Shown here piece by piece: positions 1 through 7,414 of a stretch of DNA of 14,163 nt. The notes under the pieces were generated by a model. The model did not search any database, was not told where the DNA came from, and was given only the letters and a program-made list of their open reading frames with translations. Origin of the DNA: JAIVJN01 sp036732565 (GTDB lineage: Bacteria; Acidobacteriota; Vicinamibacteria; Vicinamibacterales; UBA2999). Where the stretch lies: NCBI GenBank assembly GCA_036732565.1, contig DAINCF010000152.1, positions 1-14,163 of the forward strand. The letters are read 5' to 3'. Both the position numbers and the translations under genes were made by a program. Numbering within the stretch: position 1 is the stretch's first letter; each line of letters starts with the position of its first letter.

Positions 1-1032
1 CGGGCCGACGCGCCCGCTCGCACGAAGCGGATACGCGCTGCGGGCGCGATCGATCCAGACGTCGGGATACGAGTCGCCCCCGGCGTTATGCGTAGCCTGC
101 GCCCAGGCCTCGATGTGCGTCAGATCGTCGCTGAACCGCCCAATCCAAATCTCCGCCTGCGTGCCGCCGCTCCGGACCTGATTCGCGCCACCCTGATCGT
201 ACGGTCCGGTGATCGCCATGAAGCGGGGATGGTGCGTCCATCGCGGATGATAGACCTCCGGGTTGGTAAATCCGGGTGCCCGATTGATGGGGACCACCCA
301 GCGCCGATCGCGCGTCACATCAACCATCTGCAGGTTGCGGTGCGAGCCGTCGAAATACCAGAAAATCGGCGCACCGACGTCGTTGAGCGCGGTCCAGCAC
401 CCCTCGCCGAGTTGACGCCAGGTGCCTTTCGCCAGATCCGCAATCCCGGCGGCGGGCCACGGAAACAGGCCACCCGCGATCGAGCCATCCGGGGACACCT
501 GAAACGTATCGAATGAGATCGGCTTGCCCCTCCAGACCAGCTCGCGCTGCGACGGCTGGTCGATTCGCACGCGGGTGACGGCGCCAAATCCCGACCGGGT
601 CTGCTCGGACCCGATGTAGACCCATTCGCCACCGTCCCGTGGATCTTCCCAAACGGCAAGCGCCAGGCCACGATCGAAGCGCCGCAGCCCGGAGCCGTCG
701 AAACCGACGATGTAGACGGACGGGTCGCCGAGCTCAGGGTGTGTCGAATAGACGATGCGATCGCCGCGGGGCGTGAACATCGGTTTGACATAGCTGCCGC
801 GCTGCTCCACGACGGCGCGCTCGCCTCGCCCATCGTCGGTGTCGAGCGCCATGAGCCGCAGGCGGTCGCCCATCGCAAACGGGTCGGTACCGTCACCCTG
901 CACCCACACGATACGCGTGTGCGCGCCGGTGAGCGCGTGCACCTCAGCCGCGCTGCCCTCGCGACTGGGCGCGGCACAGCCGATCGCGACCAGCAGCAGA
1001 AGGACGGACGAAGCGGTCAGCAGCCTGCGCAT
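1..1032 (-). CDS. Lipoprotein with TolB/PD40-like beta-propeller repeats (3' end outside window)
   Basis: This frame is open from an ATG at 1032 to the left edge, 344 codons without a stop, so the C-terminus is missing. It begins MRRLLTASSVLLLLVAIGCA: a basic start, a hydrophobic core and a Cys at residue 19 in a slightly atypical lipobox (A-I-G-C), so an exported lipoprotein is likely. Propeller-blade motifs of the PD40/TolB kind are visible: FTPRGDRIVYST near residues 86-97, followed by a YIVGFDGSGLRRF strand, and FQVSPDGSIAGG near 177-188. The later part (WTHHPRFMAITGPYD, THNAGGDSYPDVWI) resembles uncharacterised WD40-like proteins of acidobacteria and verrucomicrobia, from memory only. 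Such proteins usually bind or sense ligands; no catalytic motif is seen. It is divergent from the TonB receptor gene across 117 bp. Other open stretches here (315-977 and 320-652 minus, 88-516 plus) lack these motifs. The export call is fairly safe; the function is unknown. Confidence 0.75.
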   Translation of the reverse strand, partial: MRRLLTASSVLLLLVAIGCAAPSREGSAAEVHALTGAHTRIVWVQGDGTDPFAMGDRLRLMALDTDDGRGERAVVEQRGSYVKPMFTPRGDRIVYSTHPELGDPSVYIVGFDGSGLRRFDRGLALAVWEDPRDGGEWVYIGSEQTRSGFGAVTRVRIDQPSQRELVWRGKPISFDTFQVSPDGSIAGGLFPWPAAGIADLAKGTWRQLGEGCWTALNDVGAPIFWYFDGSHRNLQMVDVTRDRRWVVPINRAPGFTNPEVYHPRWTHHPRFMAITGPYDQGGANQVRSGGTQAEIWIGRFSDDLTHIEAWAQATHNAGGDSYPDVWIDRARSAYPLRASGRVGP

Positions 1033-1070
1033 CGTTCACACCCATCGTAATGCGAGCGCCGTGATGTGAG

Positions 1071-1099
1071 TTGACACTTGTAACAGCGCTCAACATACT
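1071..1099 (+). promoter_or_regulatory. Sigma-70-like promoter for the TonB receptor gene
   Basis: A perfect TTGACA (-35) lies at 1071-1076, followed by a 17-bp spacer and CATACT (-10, 4 of 6 consensus bases) at 1094-1099. Transcription would start near 1105-1107, giving a leader of about 45 bases before the ATG at 1150. The spacer contains the six-base palindrome AGCGCT (1085-1090) and a looser TG-AC-GT-CA pattern (1072-1085) that could bind a repressor, but the symmetry beyond the core is weak. The match is by eye and untested. Confidence 0.5.
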
Positions 1100-1134
1100 C
1101 GGGGACACTTCTGGTTGCTGTGATCCGTACTCAC

Positions 1135-1141
1135 AGAAAGG
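1135..1141 (+). promoter_or_regulatory. Ribosome binding site deciding the start of the TonB receptor
   Basis: AGAAAGG ends 8 bases before the ATG at 1150. The same frame has an upstream GTG at 1120, but starting there would add ten mostly polar residues in front of a well-formed signal peptide. The ATG is preferred. Confidence 0.5.
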
Positions 1142-1149
1142 TAGCCCTC

Positions 1150-4100
1150 ATGCCCGCCAGCCACTCCTCGCGGTGGATCGTCTGCGTAGCGCTCGCCGCC
1201 GCGCTCTTCAGGGCAGCACCGGCGCGCGCCCAGCTCGATACCGCATCGATCGTCGGCACGATTCGCGATAGCTCCGGCGCCATCCTGCCGGGGGTGACCG
1301 TGACCGCGACGCTCGAGGGCACCGGCGTCGCCTCGAACGTGGTGACCACCAGCGCAGGGCAGTACGTCTTTCCGGCGCTGCGTATCGGCCGGTACACGCT
1401 GGCGGCCGAGCTGCAGGGGTTCAAGCGCGCCGTGCAGGCGGACGTTCAGCTGCGCGTGCAGGACCGGCTCGAAGTGAATTTCACGTTGGCGATCGGAGAG
1501 TTGACGGAAGAAGTCCTCGTCCGCGGCCGCACCGAGCTCCTACAGACCCAGTCGGCCGACATCGGCAACGTGATCGAAGCCCGCCAGGTGCGCGATCTGC
1601 CGCTGCTCGGTCGCCGCTACTCCGAGCTGGCCTACCTGACGCCCGGCGTCGTCCAAGCGCCGGCAGGTCTCACGAGCCGCGGCGAGGACACGTTCTTCAA
1701 CGCCAACGGGAACTACGCGACGTGGAACAACTACATGCTCGACGGCGCCGACAACAACTCGTTCTCGACGAACCTGCAGGAGCGGAGCCCGCAAGTCGTG
1801 CAGCCACCGGTCGACGCGCTGGAAGAGTTCAAGGTCCAGACGCGGACCTACTCCGCCGAGTTCGGCAAGGCCGCGGGCGCGGTGATCAACGCCTCGGTCA
1901 AACAGGGCAGCAATCAGTTTCGCGGCAGCGCCTACGAGTTCTTCCGCGACGAGGCGTTCAACTCCAACACGTGGGACAACAACCGCGCCGCCCGGCCGAA
2001 GGGACAATTCAACCAGCACATCGCCGGCTTCACCCTGGGTGGCCCCGTCGTACGCAGCAAGACCTTCTTCTTCGGCGACTACCAGGCGACGCGCACCGAG
2101 CGGGCGCTTTCGTTGACGGCCACGGTGCCGACCGATCGCATGAAGGCGGGGGACCTGAGCGAGGTCGCCGGCACGATGAACGCCAACAACCCGTTCGTGC
2201 CGGCGGGGTGCGTGAACGCGGCGACCAAACAGGTCAGCCCCGCCTGCATCGATCCGGTGGCGCGGCGTATCCTCAACTACTACCCGAGCCCGAACGTGCC
2301 GGGCACCGGCTTCTTCGGCAACAACTTCATCTCCAACGGCGTGCTGAACAGCGACATCGACCAGTTCGATCTGCGCGTCGATCACACGTTGACCGGCAAC
2401 GATCGCATCTTCGCGCGCTACAGCTTTCAGCAGACCGATCGACGGGAGCCGCCGGTGTTCGAGGATCCGGTGGCATCGGGCGATTTCGCCAGCGACATCT
2501 TCATCCGCGGGCAGAACCTGGTCGGCGGCTGGTCGCGCGTCTTCGGCGGCAATCTCTTCAGCGAGTTCCGCTTCGGCTACAACCGCGTGCGCTCCGATTC
2601 GGTGCACCCGGCGTTCGGCATCGACGCCAACAGCCAGGTCGGCATTCGCGGCGTGCCCAACGATCCGCGCTTCTCGGGCGGCCTGCCGAACATCTCCATC
2701 GGCGGCGTATCACGCATCGGCGGACCGTTCTTCCGCCCGCAGTTCCAGACGTCGCAGGTCTTCCAGTTCGCCGAGAACGTCACCTGGACGAAGAGCAACC
2801 ACACCTTCAAGTTCGGCTTCGAGGGACGGCGCGACCTCGTCACCTACATCGACCTGCGCTCGCTCAACGGCGAGCTGAACTTCGCCAACGGCCGCTACAC
2901 CAACTTCGGCTTCGGCGATTTCCTGCTCGGCCTCGGCAGCAATCAGCGGCTGACGCTCTTCCATCAGCCCGACCTCTACACCACCGGCTGGCAGATGTAC
3001 GCGCAGGACTCGTGGCGCCTCGGCGGCAACGTGACGGTGAACGCGGGGGTGCGCTACGAGTACTTCACGCCGCTCGTCGACCGCAACAGCGAGCTGACCA
3101 ACATCGATCCGGCCACCGGTGAGATCTTCCTCGCGCAATCGTCGGGAAGCGTCTTCGAGCGCACGCTGATTCACCCCGATCGCAACGACATCGCGCCGCG
3201 CGTCGGCGTCGCGTGGACCGTGATGCCGTCCGTCGTGCTGCGCGGCGGCTACGGGATCTTCTACCAGCAGACGGATCGCTACGGCTCGGAGAGCCAGCTC
3301 GGCTTGAACCTGCCGCAGCTCGTGGACGCCGACATCAACGCGAACTCGGCCAGCGACGCGCCGGCCTTTACCTTCGCCCAGGGCTTCATCCCGCTCAATC
3401 CCGCTAACATCGACAAGGCGCGGGTGCAATGGCGCGTTCAGGATCCCGATCAGCAGACGCCGATCGTGCATCAGTTCAGCATCGGACCCGAGTGGCAGCT
3501 GGCGTCGAACATGGTGGGCGCCGTGGAGTACGTCGGCAACCGCGTACGGAACGGACGCCGGCTGCGCAACCTGAACGAAGGCATCATTCAAACGGCCGGG
3601 GTCGGGCCGGTGATCTTCCCGTACGCGCAGTACGGCTTCGGCAATGCGTTCCTGGAGCAGATCGTCACGAACGGCCGCGCCAACTACAACGCGCTGCAGA
3701 CCCGACTGCAGCGCCGCATGAGCGACGGGCTCGCGTTCACGGTCGCCTACACGTTCAGCAGCGCCAAGGGCGACTTCATCGATCACCTCACGGCGGGCGG
3801 CGGCGCGTCCGGCAACTTCCCCAACACCGCGTACGACATGGCGGCGGATAACGGTCCGCTGCCCTTCGACGTGCCGCATCGGCTGGTCACGAGCTTCATC
3901 TACGAGCTGCCGTTCGGGCCATCACGCACGTTCTCGCCCTCCGGTGTCCTCGGCGCGCTCGTCAGCGACTGGTCGGTCAACGGCATCCTGACCCTCAGCA
4001 GCGGCCTGCCCTTCAGCATCGGGTCAGCCGACCGGGCCGGCGCCGGCGTGGGCCGCAACGTGCGCGCCAACTGCGTCGGCGATCCCGTGCCCGACGGCTT

Positions 4101-4410
4101 CGACCAGACATTGGCCCGTTGGTTCGACACCTCGGCATTCGCCGAGCCCGCCGCGTTCACGCACGGCAACTGCTCCTACAACTCCGTGCGTGGCCCCTCG
4201 TCGAAGTCGATGAACCTGTCGATCTTCCGCGGCATCCCACTTGGTGGTGAACGGCGCGTCGAGTTCCGCATCGAGATGTTCAACCTGTTCAACTGGGTCA
4301 ACTTCGGCTTCCCAGGCGCGAACGTCTCGACCCCGAACACCTTCGGACAGATCACCAGCACGCTCGGCGATCCCAGGGAAATGCAGCTCGCCGTCAAGTT
4401 CTATTTCTGA
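1150..4410 (+). CDS. TonB-dependent receptor, Oar-like, with carboxypeptidase-regulatory-like N-terminal domain
   Basis: An outer-membrane beta-barrel of 1086 residues, probably importing a large or scarce ligand with energy from TonB. The signal peptide is residues 1-27 with an APARA-Q cleavage site. A carboxypeptidase-regulatory-like beta-sandwich (IVGTIRDSSGAILPGVTVT, then GQYVFPALRIGRYTL) covers about 31-116. A plug-like region follows, with LPLLGRRYSELAYLTPGV, MLDGADNNSF and EFKVQTRTYSAEFGKAAGAV. The rest is barrel strands alternating aromatic and polar residues, ending in LAVKFYF with the terminal Phe typical of outer-membrane proteins. Length and order match the family often called Oar-like or just TonB-dependent receptor in acidobacteria, which carry many paralogues. 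No distinct TonB box is recognisable. It has its own promoter and lies 3 bp before the PIG-L gene, so the two are probably co-transcribed. The substrate cannot be read from sequence; the neighbours suggest a glycan or glycoconjugate (inference). Confidence 0.93.
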   Translation: MPASHSSRWIVCVALAAALFRAAPARAQLDTASIVGTIRDSSGAILPGVTVTATLEGTGVASNVVTTSAGQYVFPALRIGRYTLAAELQGFKRAVQADVQLRVQDRLEVNFTLAIGELTEEVLVRGRTELLQTQSADIGNVIEARQVRDLPLLGRRYSELAYLTPGVVQAPAGLTSRGEDTFFNANGNYATWNNYMLDGADNNSFSTNLQERSPQVVQPPVDALEEFKVQTRTYSAEFGKAAGAVINASVKQGSNQFRGSAYEFFRDEAFNSNTWDNNRAARPKGQFNQHIAGFTLGGPVVRSKTFFFGDYQATRTERALSLTATVPTDRMKAGDLSEVAGTMNANNPFVPAGCVNAATKQVSPACIDPVARRILNYYPSPNVPGTGFFGNNFISNGVLNSDIDQFDLRVDHTLTGNDRIFARYSFQQTDRREPPVFEDPVASGDFASDIFIRGQNLVGGWSRVFGGNLFSEFRFGYNRVRSDSVHPAFGIDANSQVGIRGVPNDPRFSGGLPNISIGGVSRIGGPFFRPQFQTSQVFQFAENVTWTKSNHTFKFGFEGRRDLVTYIDLRSLNGELNFANGRYTNFGFGDFLLGLGSNQRLTLFHQPDLYTTGWQMYAQDSWRLGGNVTVNAGVRYEYFTPLVDRNSELTNIDPATGEIFLAQSSGSVFERTLIHPDRNDIAPRVGVAWTVMPSVVLRGGYGIFYQQTDRYGSESQLGLNLPQLVDADINANSASDAPAFTFAQGFIPLNPANIDKARVQWRVQDPDQQTPIVHQFSIGPEWQLASNMVGAVEYVGNRVRNGRRLRNLNEGIIQTAGVGPVIFPYAQYGFGNAFLEQIVTNGRANYNALQTRLQRRMSDGLAFTVAYTFSSAKGDFIDHLTAGGGASGNFPNTAYDMAADNGPLPFDVPHRLVTSFIYELPFGPSRTFSPSGVLGALVSDWSVNGILTLSSGLPFSIGSADRAGAGVGRNVRANCVGDPVPDGFDQTLARWFDTSAFAEPAAFTHGNCSYNSVRGPSSKSMNLSIFRGIPLGGERRVEFRIEMFNLFNWVNFGFPGANVSTPNTFGQITSTLGDPREMQLAVKFYF

Positions 4411-4413
4411 GCC

Positions 4414-7257
4414 ATGAAGCAATCGAAGACGTCGGACGTACGTAGCGCAGGCCTTCAGGCCTGCCAAGGACCGTCCCTCCGCTGGCCTATGCCGCCCGGC
4501 CCTCCAGGTCCGCCTAAAGCCACCCCAGCGCGGCTGCCGCGCCGGGGACCCCGGCAAGGCGGACCCCACGTTTGTTTGGAAACGCCCTCCAAAGGCCTGC
4601 GCTACGTACGGTTCCGTGTCGCTCTGTTCGCGATAGTGGTGGGGCTCACCCTGTTCACCGGGCCTCATCTCGCGTCGCAGACACCCAGCGAGGATCGCGG
4701 CGCGGCGGGCACCTGGCACAAGCTGCTGAAGCTGTCGACGACGGCGAGCGCCATGCACACGATGGCGCACCCAGACGATGAGCATGTCGGGATGGTGACG
4801 AGGTTGAGCCGCAAGGATGGCGTGCGCGTGGCGATGCTGCAGCTCAATCGCGGCGAGTCGGGCGACAACGCCATCGGCGACGAGCTGTTCGACGGCCTTG
4901 GCCTCATTCGCACCGAGGAGCTGCTCGTGGCCGACCGGTACTACGGCGCGGACGAGCAGTACTTCACCACCGTCATCGACTATGGCTTCTCCAAGCGCCT
5001 CGAAGAGGCGTTCGAAAAATGGGGCCGCGAGCCCGTGCTCCGCGATGTCGTCCGCATCATCCGCATGAGCCGGCCCTGGGTGATTGTCTCGCGCTTCCAA
5101 GGCAACGAGCGCGACGGGCACGGCAATCATCAGACGGCGGGCCTCATCTCGCAGCTGGCGTTCAAAGCGGCGGGCGACCCCACACAGTTTCCGGAGCAGG
5201 TCAAAGAGGGGCTGCGGCCGTGGCAGCCGTTCAAGATCTACATCGGTGTCCGCGACGATCAGCCGTGGACGGTGCGCGTCGACAGCGGCGAGCCGAATCC
5301 GTGGCTGGGCGACTCGTACGAGAACTTCGGCCGGCTCGGTCTCAGTTTCCAGCGCTCGCAGAACGGCGGCCAATTCGCGCCACGGTTCGGACCATCGTAC
5401 GGCCTGTATCAGCGCGTCGGCGCACGCGTGCCGGCCGGCGAGAAAGAACAGAGCTTCTTCGACGGCATCGACGCGTCCATCCCCGCCTTGTTCAAGACGC
5501 TGGGCCGGCCTGCACCAGCCGGCGTCGAGGCGCTCTTGGGGACCATCGACTCGTCGGTCGCCAGCGCCATGAAGGCGTTTTCGATCACCAACCCCTCGGC
5601 GGCCGTGCCATTCCTGGCCACGGGTCTCGCCGCCACTCGCGAGGCGCTCCAGAAGAGCACTGGCGAGCCGGACGCGGCCTTCGTGTTGCGCCTCAAGGAA
5701 CAGCAGTTCATGGACGCCATCAGCACGGCGCTCGGCCTGGACCTCACGGCGCTTGCGCGGCCCGCGGGCGTGCCGGACCCGACCGGCCCCTTTGCCGCCT
5801 TCATGCCGCCTCCCGTCATCGACAACGTGGTGCCCGGCGATCGCTTCGAGATTCGCGCGTCGCTGACGAACCGCGCGTCGGTCCCGCTGCAGGTGACCGA
5901 CCTCGCCATCGAGGCTCCGACGGGGTGGACAATCGCCCCCGCAGCGATCGGCGCGTCGACGCTCAACGCCAACGAGAGCGCGCTGCGGCGATTCGACGTG
6001 TCGTTGGCCGATACCGCCACGATTGGGAGCCGGCCGTACTTCAGCCGTCGCTCGCTGCAGGAGAGTCTGTACGCGATCGACGATCCCGCCGAGTTCGGCC
6101 GTCCGGCTCGACGTCCTGCCGCGACCGTCGTCGCCAAGTACACGGTGAACAATGTCCCGGTGGAGCTCCGTGCCACGGTTCGCCGCCGCGAAGCGCGGCT
6201 TCCCTACGGCTTTGCCGTCCGCGAGCTTCAGGTCGTGCCCGCTGTCGGCGTGCAAGTCTCGCCGGGCGCCGCCGTCGTGCCGCTCGACGCCGCGCAGAAG
6301 CGCGTCACCGTGAACGTCGATCTGCTCAACAACAAAGCGTCCGGGCTGAAGGGCGATCTTTCCCTGAAACTGCCCTCCGGCTGGACGTCGGCACCCGGCC
6401 GTCAGCCGTTCGCCTTTGGACGCCCCGGCGAGCGCGCCTCGTTCCAGTTCATCGTCGACATCCCTTCGCTCGACACGCGCGGCTACGAAGTTACGGTCGT
6501 CGCGGCCGCGGACGGCAAGGAGTACACCGAGGGCTACGAGGTCGTCGAGCACCGCGATCTCGAGACGCGCTATCTGTACCGGCCGTCAACGACGGAGGTA
6601 CGCGGCGTCGACGTCAAGACCGTGCCCAACCTGCACGTCGGCTACGTCATGGGCATCGGCGATCAAGTGCCTGCCGGGATCGCCCAACTCGGCTACCGCG
6701 TGACGTTGCTCGACGAGCCTGCGCTGGCGACTGCTGACCTCCAGACGTTCGACGCGATCATGACCGGGACGCGCGCCTACGCCGTGCGCAAGGACCTCAT
6801 CACCTACAACAAGCGTCTGCTCGAGTACGCGGCCAACGGCGGCAACCTGATCGTGCTCTACAACACCCAGGAACTGAATCCGAACCAGTTCGCACCGTTT
6901 CCAGGCGAGCTCACGCAGCGGGCCGAAGAAGTGTCGGAGGAGGATTCACCGGTCGAGATTCTGGCGCCGACGCATCAGGCGTTCACGTGGCCGAACAAGA
7001 TCACCGCCGCCGACTTCAACGGCTGGGTCGAACAGCGAGGCTCGAAGTTCTGGTCGAAGTGGGATACCGCCTACATGCCGATGATTGCAACGTACGACAA
7101 AGGACAGGCGCCACAACAGGGCGGGTGGCTGTCGGCACGGGTCGGCAAAGGCCACTACACCTACTTCGCCTACGCATTCCATCGCCAGCTGCCGTACGGC
7201 GTGCCCGGCGCGTACCGACTGCTGGCGAACGTGCTGGCGCTGAATAAGGCTCCGTAG
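4414..7257 (+). CDS. Exported PIG-L family deacetylase with NEW3-like and C-terminal ThuA/GATase-like domains; 5' end altered by a repeat
   Basis: PIG-L/LmbE enzymes are metal-dependent amidases that remove N-acetyl groups from amino sugars and related compounds. Counted from the ATG at 4414 (947 residues), the metal motif AHPDDE is at 118-123 and the second metal-binding motif HGNH at 236-239. Two beta-sandwich stretches resembling NEW3-type domains lie near 474-530 (LTNRASVPLQVTDLAIEAPTGW) and 631-690 (LLNNKASGLKGDLSLKLPSGW). A Rossmann-like ThuA/glutamine-amidotransferase-like domain follows from about 735 (LHVGYVMGIGD, FDAIMTGTRAYAVR, GGNLIVLYN). A signal-peptide-like segment RFRVALFAIVVGLTLFTGPHLASQ occurs only at residues 66-89. 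The preceding residues, about 8-66, are encoded by a palindromic repeat, described separately. No Shine-Dalgarno is seen before 4414, so translation may be coupled to the receptor gene 3 bp upstream. Alternative in-frame starts are ATG 4489 and TTG 4576. Domain calls are confident; the start and substrate are not. Confidence 0.88.
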   Translation: MKQSKTSDVRSAGLQACQGPSLRWPMPPGPPGPPKATPARLPRRGPRQGGPHVCLETPSKGLRYVRFRVALFAIVVGLTLFTGPHLASQTPSEDRGAAGTWHKLLKLSTTASAMHTMAHPDDEHVGMVTRLSRKDGVRVAMLQLNRGESGDNAIGDELFDGLGLIRTEELLVADRYYGADEQYFTTVIDYGFSKRLEEAFEKWGREPVLRDVVRIIRMSRPWVIVSRFQGNERDGHGNHQTAGLISQLAFKAAGDPTQFPEQVKEGLRPWQPFKIYIGVRDDQPWTVRVDSGEPNPWLGDSYENFGRLGLSFQRSQNGGQFAPRFGPSYGLYQRVGARVPAGEKEQSFFDGIDASIPALFKTLGRPAPAGVEALLGTIDSSVASAMKAFSITNPSAAVPFLATGLAATREALQKSTGEPDAAFVLRLKEQQFMDAISTALGLDLTALARPAGVPDPTGPFAAFMPPPVIDNVVPGDRFEIRASLTNRASVPLQVTDLAIEAPTGWTIAPAAIGASTLNANESALRRFDVSLADTATIGSRPYFSRRSLQESLYAIDDPAEFGRPARRPAATVVAKYTVNNVPVELRATVRRREARLPYGFAVRELQVVPAVGVQVSPGAAVVPLDAAQKRVTVNVDLLNNKASGLKGDLSLKLPSGWTSAPGRQPFAFGRPGERASFQFIVDIPSLDTRGYEVTVVAAADGKEYTEGYEVVEHRDLETRYLYRPSTTEVRGVDVKTVPNLHVGYVMGIGDQVPAGIAQLGYRVTLLDEPALATADLQTFDAIMTGTRAYAVRKDLITYNKRLLEYAANGGNLIVLYNTQELNPNQFAPFPGELTQRAEEVSEEDSPVEILAPTHQAFTWPNKITAADFNGWVEQRGSKFWSKWDTAYMPMIATYDKGQAPQQGGWLSARVGKGHYTYFAYAFHRQLPYGVPGAYRLLANVLALNKAP
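4437..4610. repeat. 174-bp palindromic element with perfect 18-bp terminal inverted repeats, inside the PIG-L gene
   Basis: The left end CGTACGTAGCGCAGGCCT (4437-4454) is the exact reverse complement of the right end at 4593-4610. The left end is followed by a near-palindrome, GCAGGCCT-TC-AGGCCTGC (4447-4464). The core has a nested 9-bp inverted repeat (GGTCCGCCT at 4507-4515 with 4557-4565) around a GCCGGGG-A-CCCCGGC hairpin (4541-4555). The whole unit can therefore fold as one long interrupted hairpin. It encodes no protein of its own. It is MITE- or REP-like in shape, but no target-site duplication is visible at its borders. It is 58 codons long and has no stop in the PIG-L frame. Confidence 0.75.
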
Positions 7258-7260
7258 GGC

Positions 7261-7414
7261 ACGAAGAAAGCTAGCCACCAAGACACGAAGAACACCAAGA
7301 AACTGGCCACCAAGGCACCAAGGCACCAAGGCACCAAGAGAATTTTCCTTATGGTTTGATTTCTTTGTGCCTTGGTGCCTTGGTGGCTATCCTCCTTCGT
7401 GCCTTCGTGGCGAC
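7261..7414. repeat. CACCAAGG/CACGAAGG repeat cluster with 21-bp inverted repeat between convergent genes
   Basis: Variants of an 8-base unit, caccaagg or cacgaagg, run from 7261 to about 7338 and return in inverted orientation from 7367 to 7414. The arms 7306-7326 and 7367-7387 are perfect 21-bp inverted repeats separated by 40 bases that include an AT-rich centre (aattttcctt). Because the unit repeats, the arms can also pair in shifted registers. The cluster sits between the stop of the PIG-L gene (7257) and the 3' end of the permease gene and could act as a two-way transcription terminator. The last codons of the permease lie inside it. Similar CCACCAAGGCACC strings are widespread between genes in acidobacteria and planctomycetes, as far as I recall. 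Confidence 0.7.

Noticed and set aside
1540..2607. Long minus-strand open frame opposite the receptor gene, and a similar one at 2710-3879
   Set aside because: Both mirror the receptor's codons in a shadow frame and are rich in Arg, Val, Ala and Glu without recognisable folds, while the plus strand encodes a clear TonB receptor across the whole stretch.
4024..6552. An 842-codon open frame on the minus strand opposite the receptor and PIG-L genes
   Set aside because: It is antisense to two well-supported genes, has a low-complexity Arg/Ala/Glu/Val composition and shows no domain motif. Long shadow frames are expected at this GC content. Its LAGLKACATYVRRL segment is simply the repeat element read on the other strand.
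7261..7414. Possible CRISPR array because of short regular repeats
   Set aside because: The units are 8 bases, back to back without unique spacers, and appear in inverted orientation around a centre, which is a hairpin repeat and not a CRISPR pattern.
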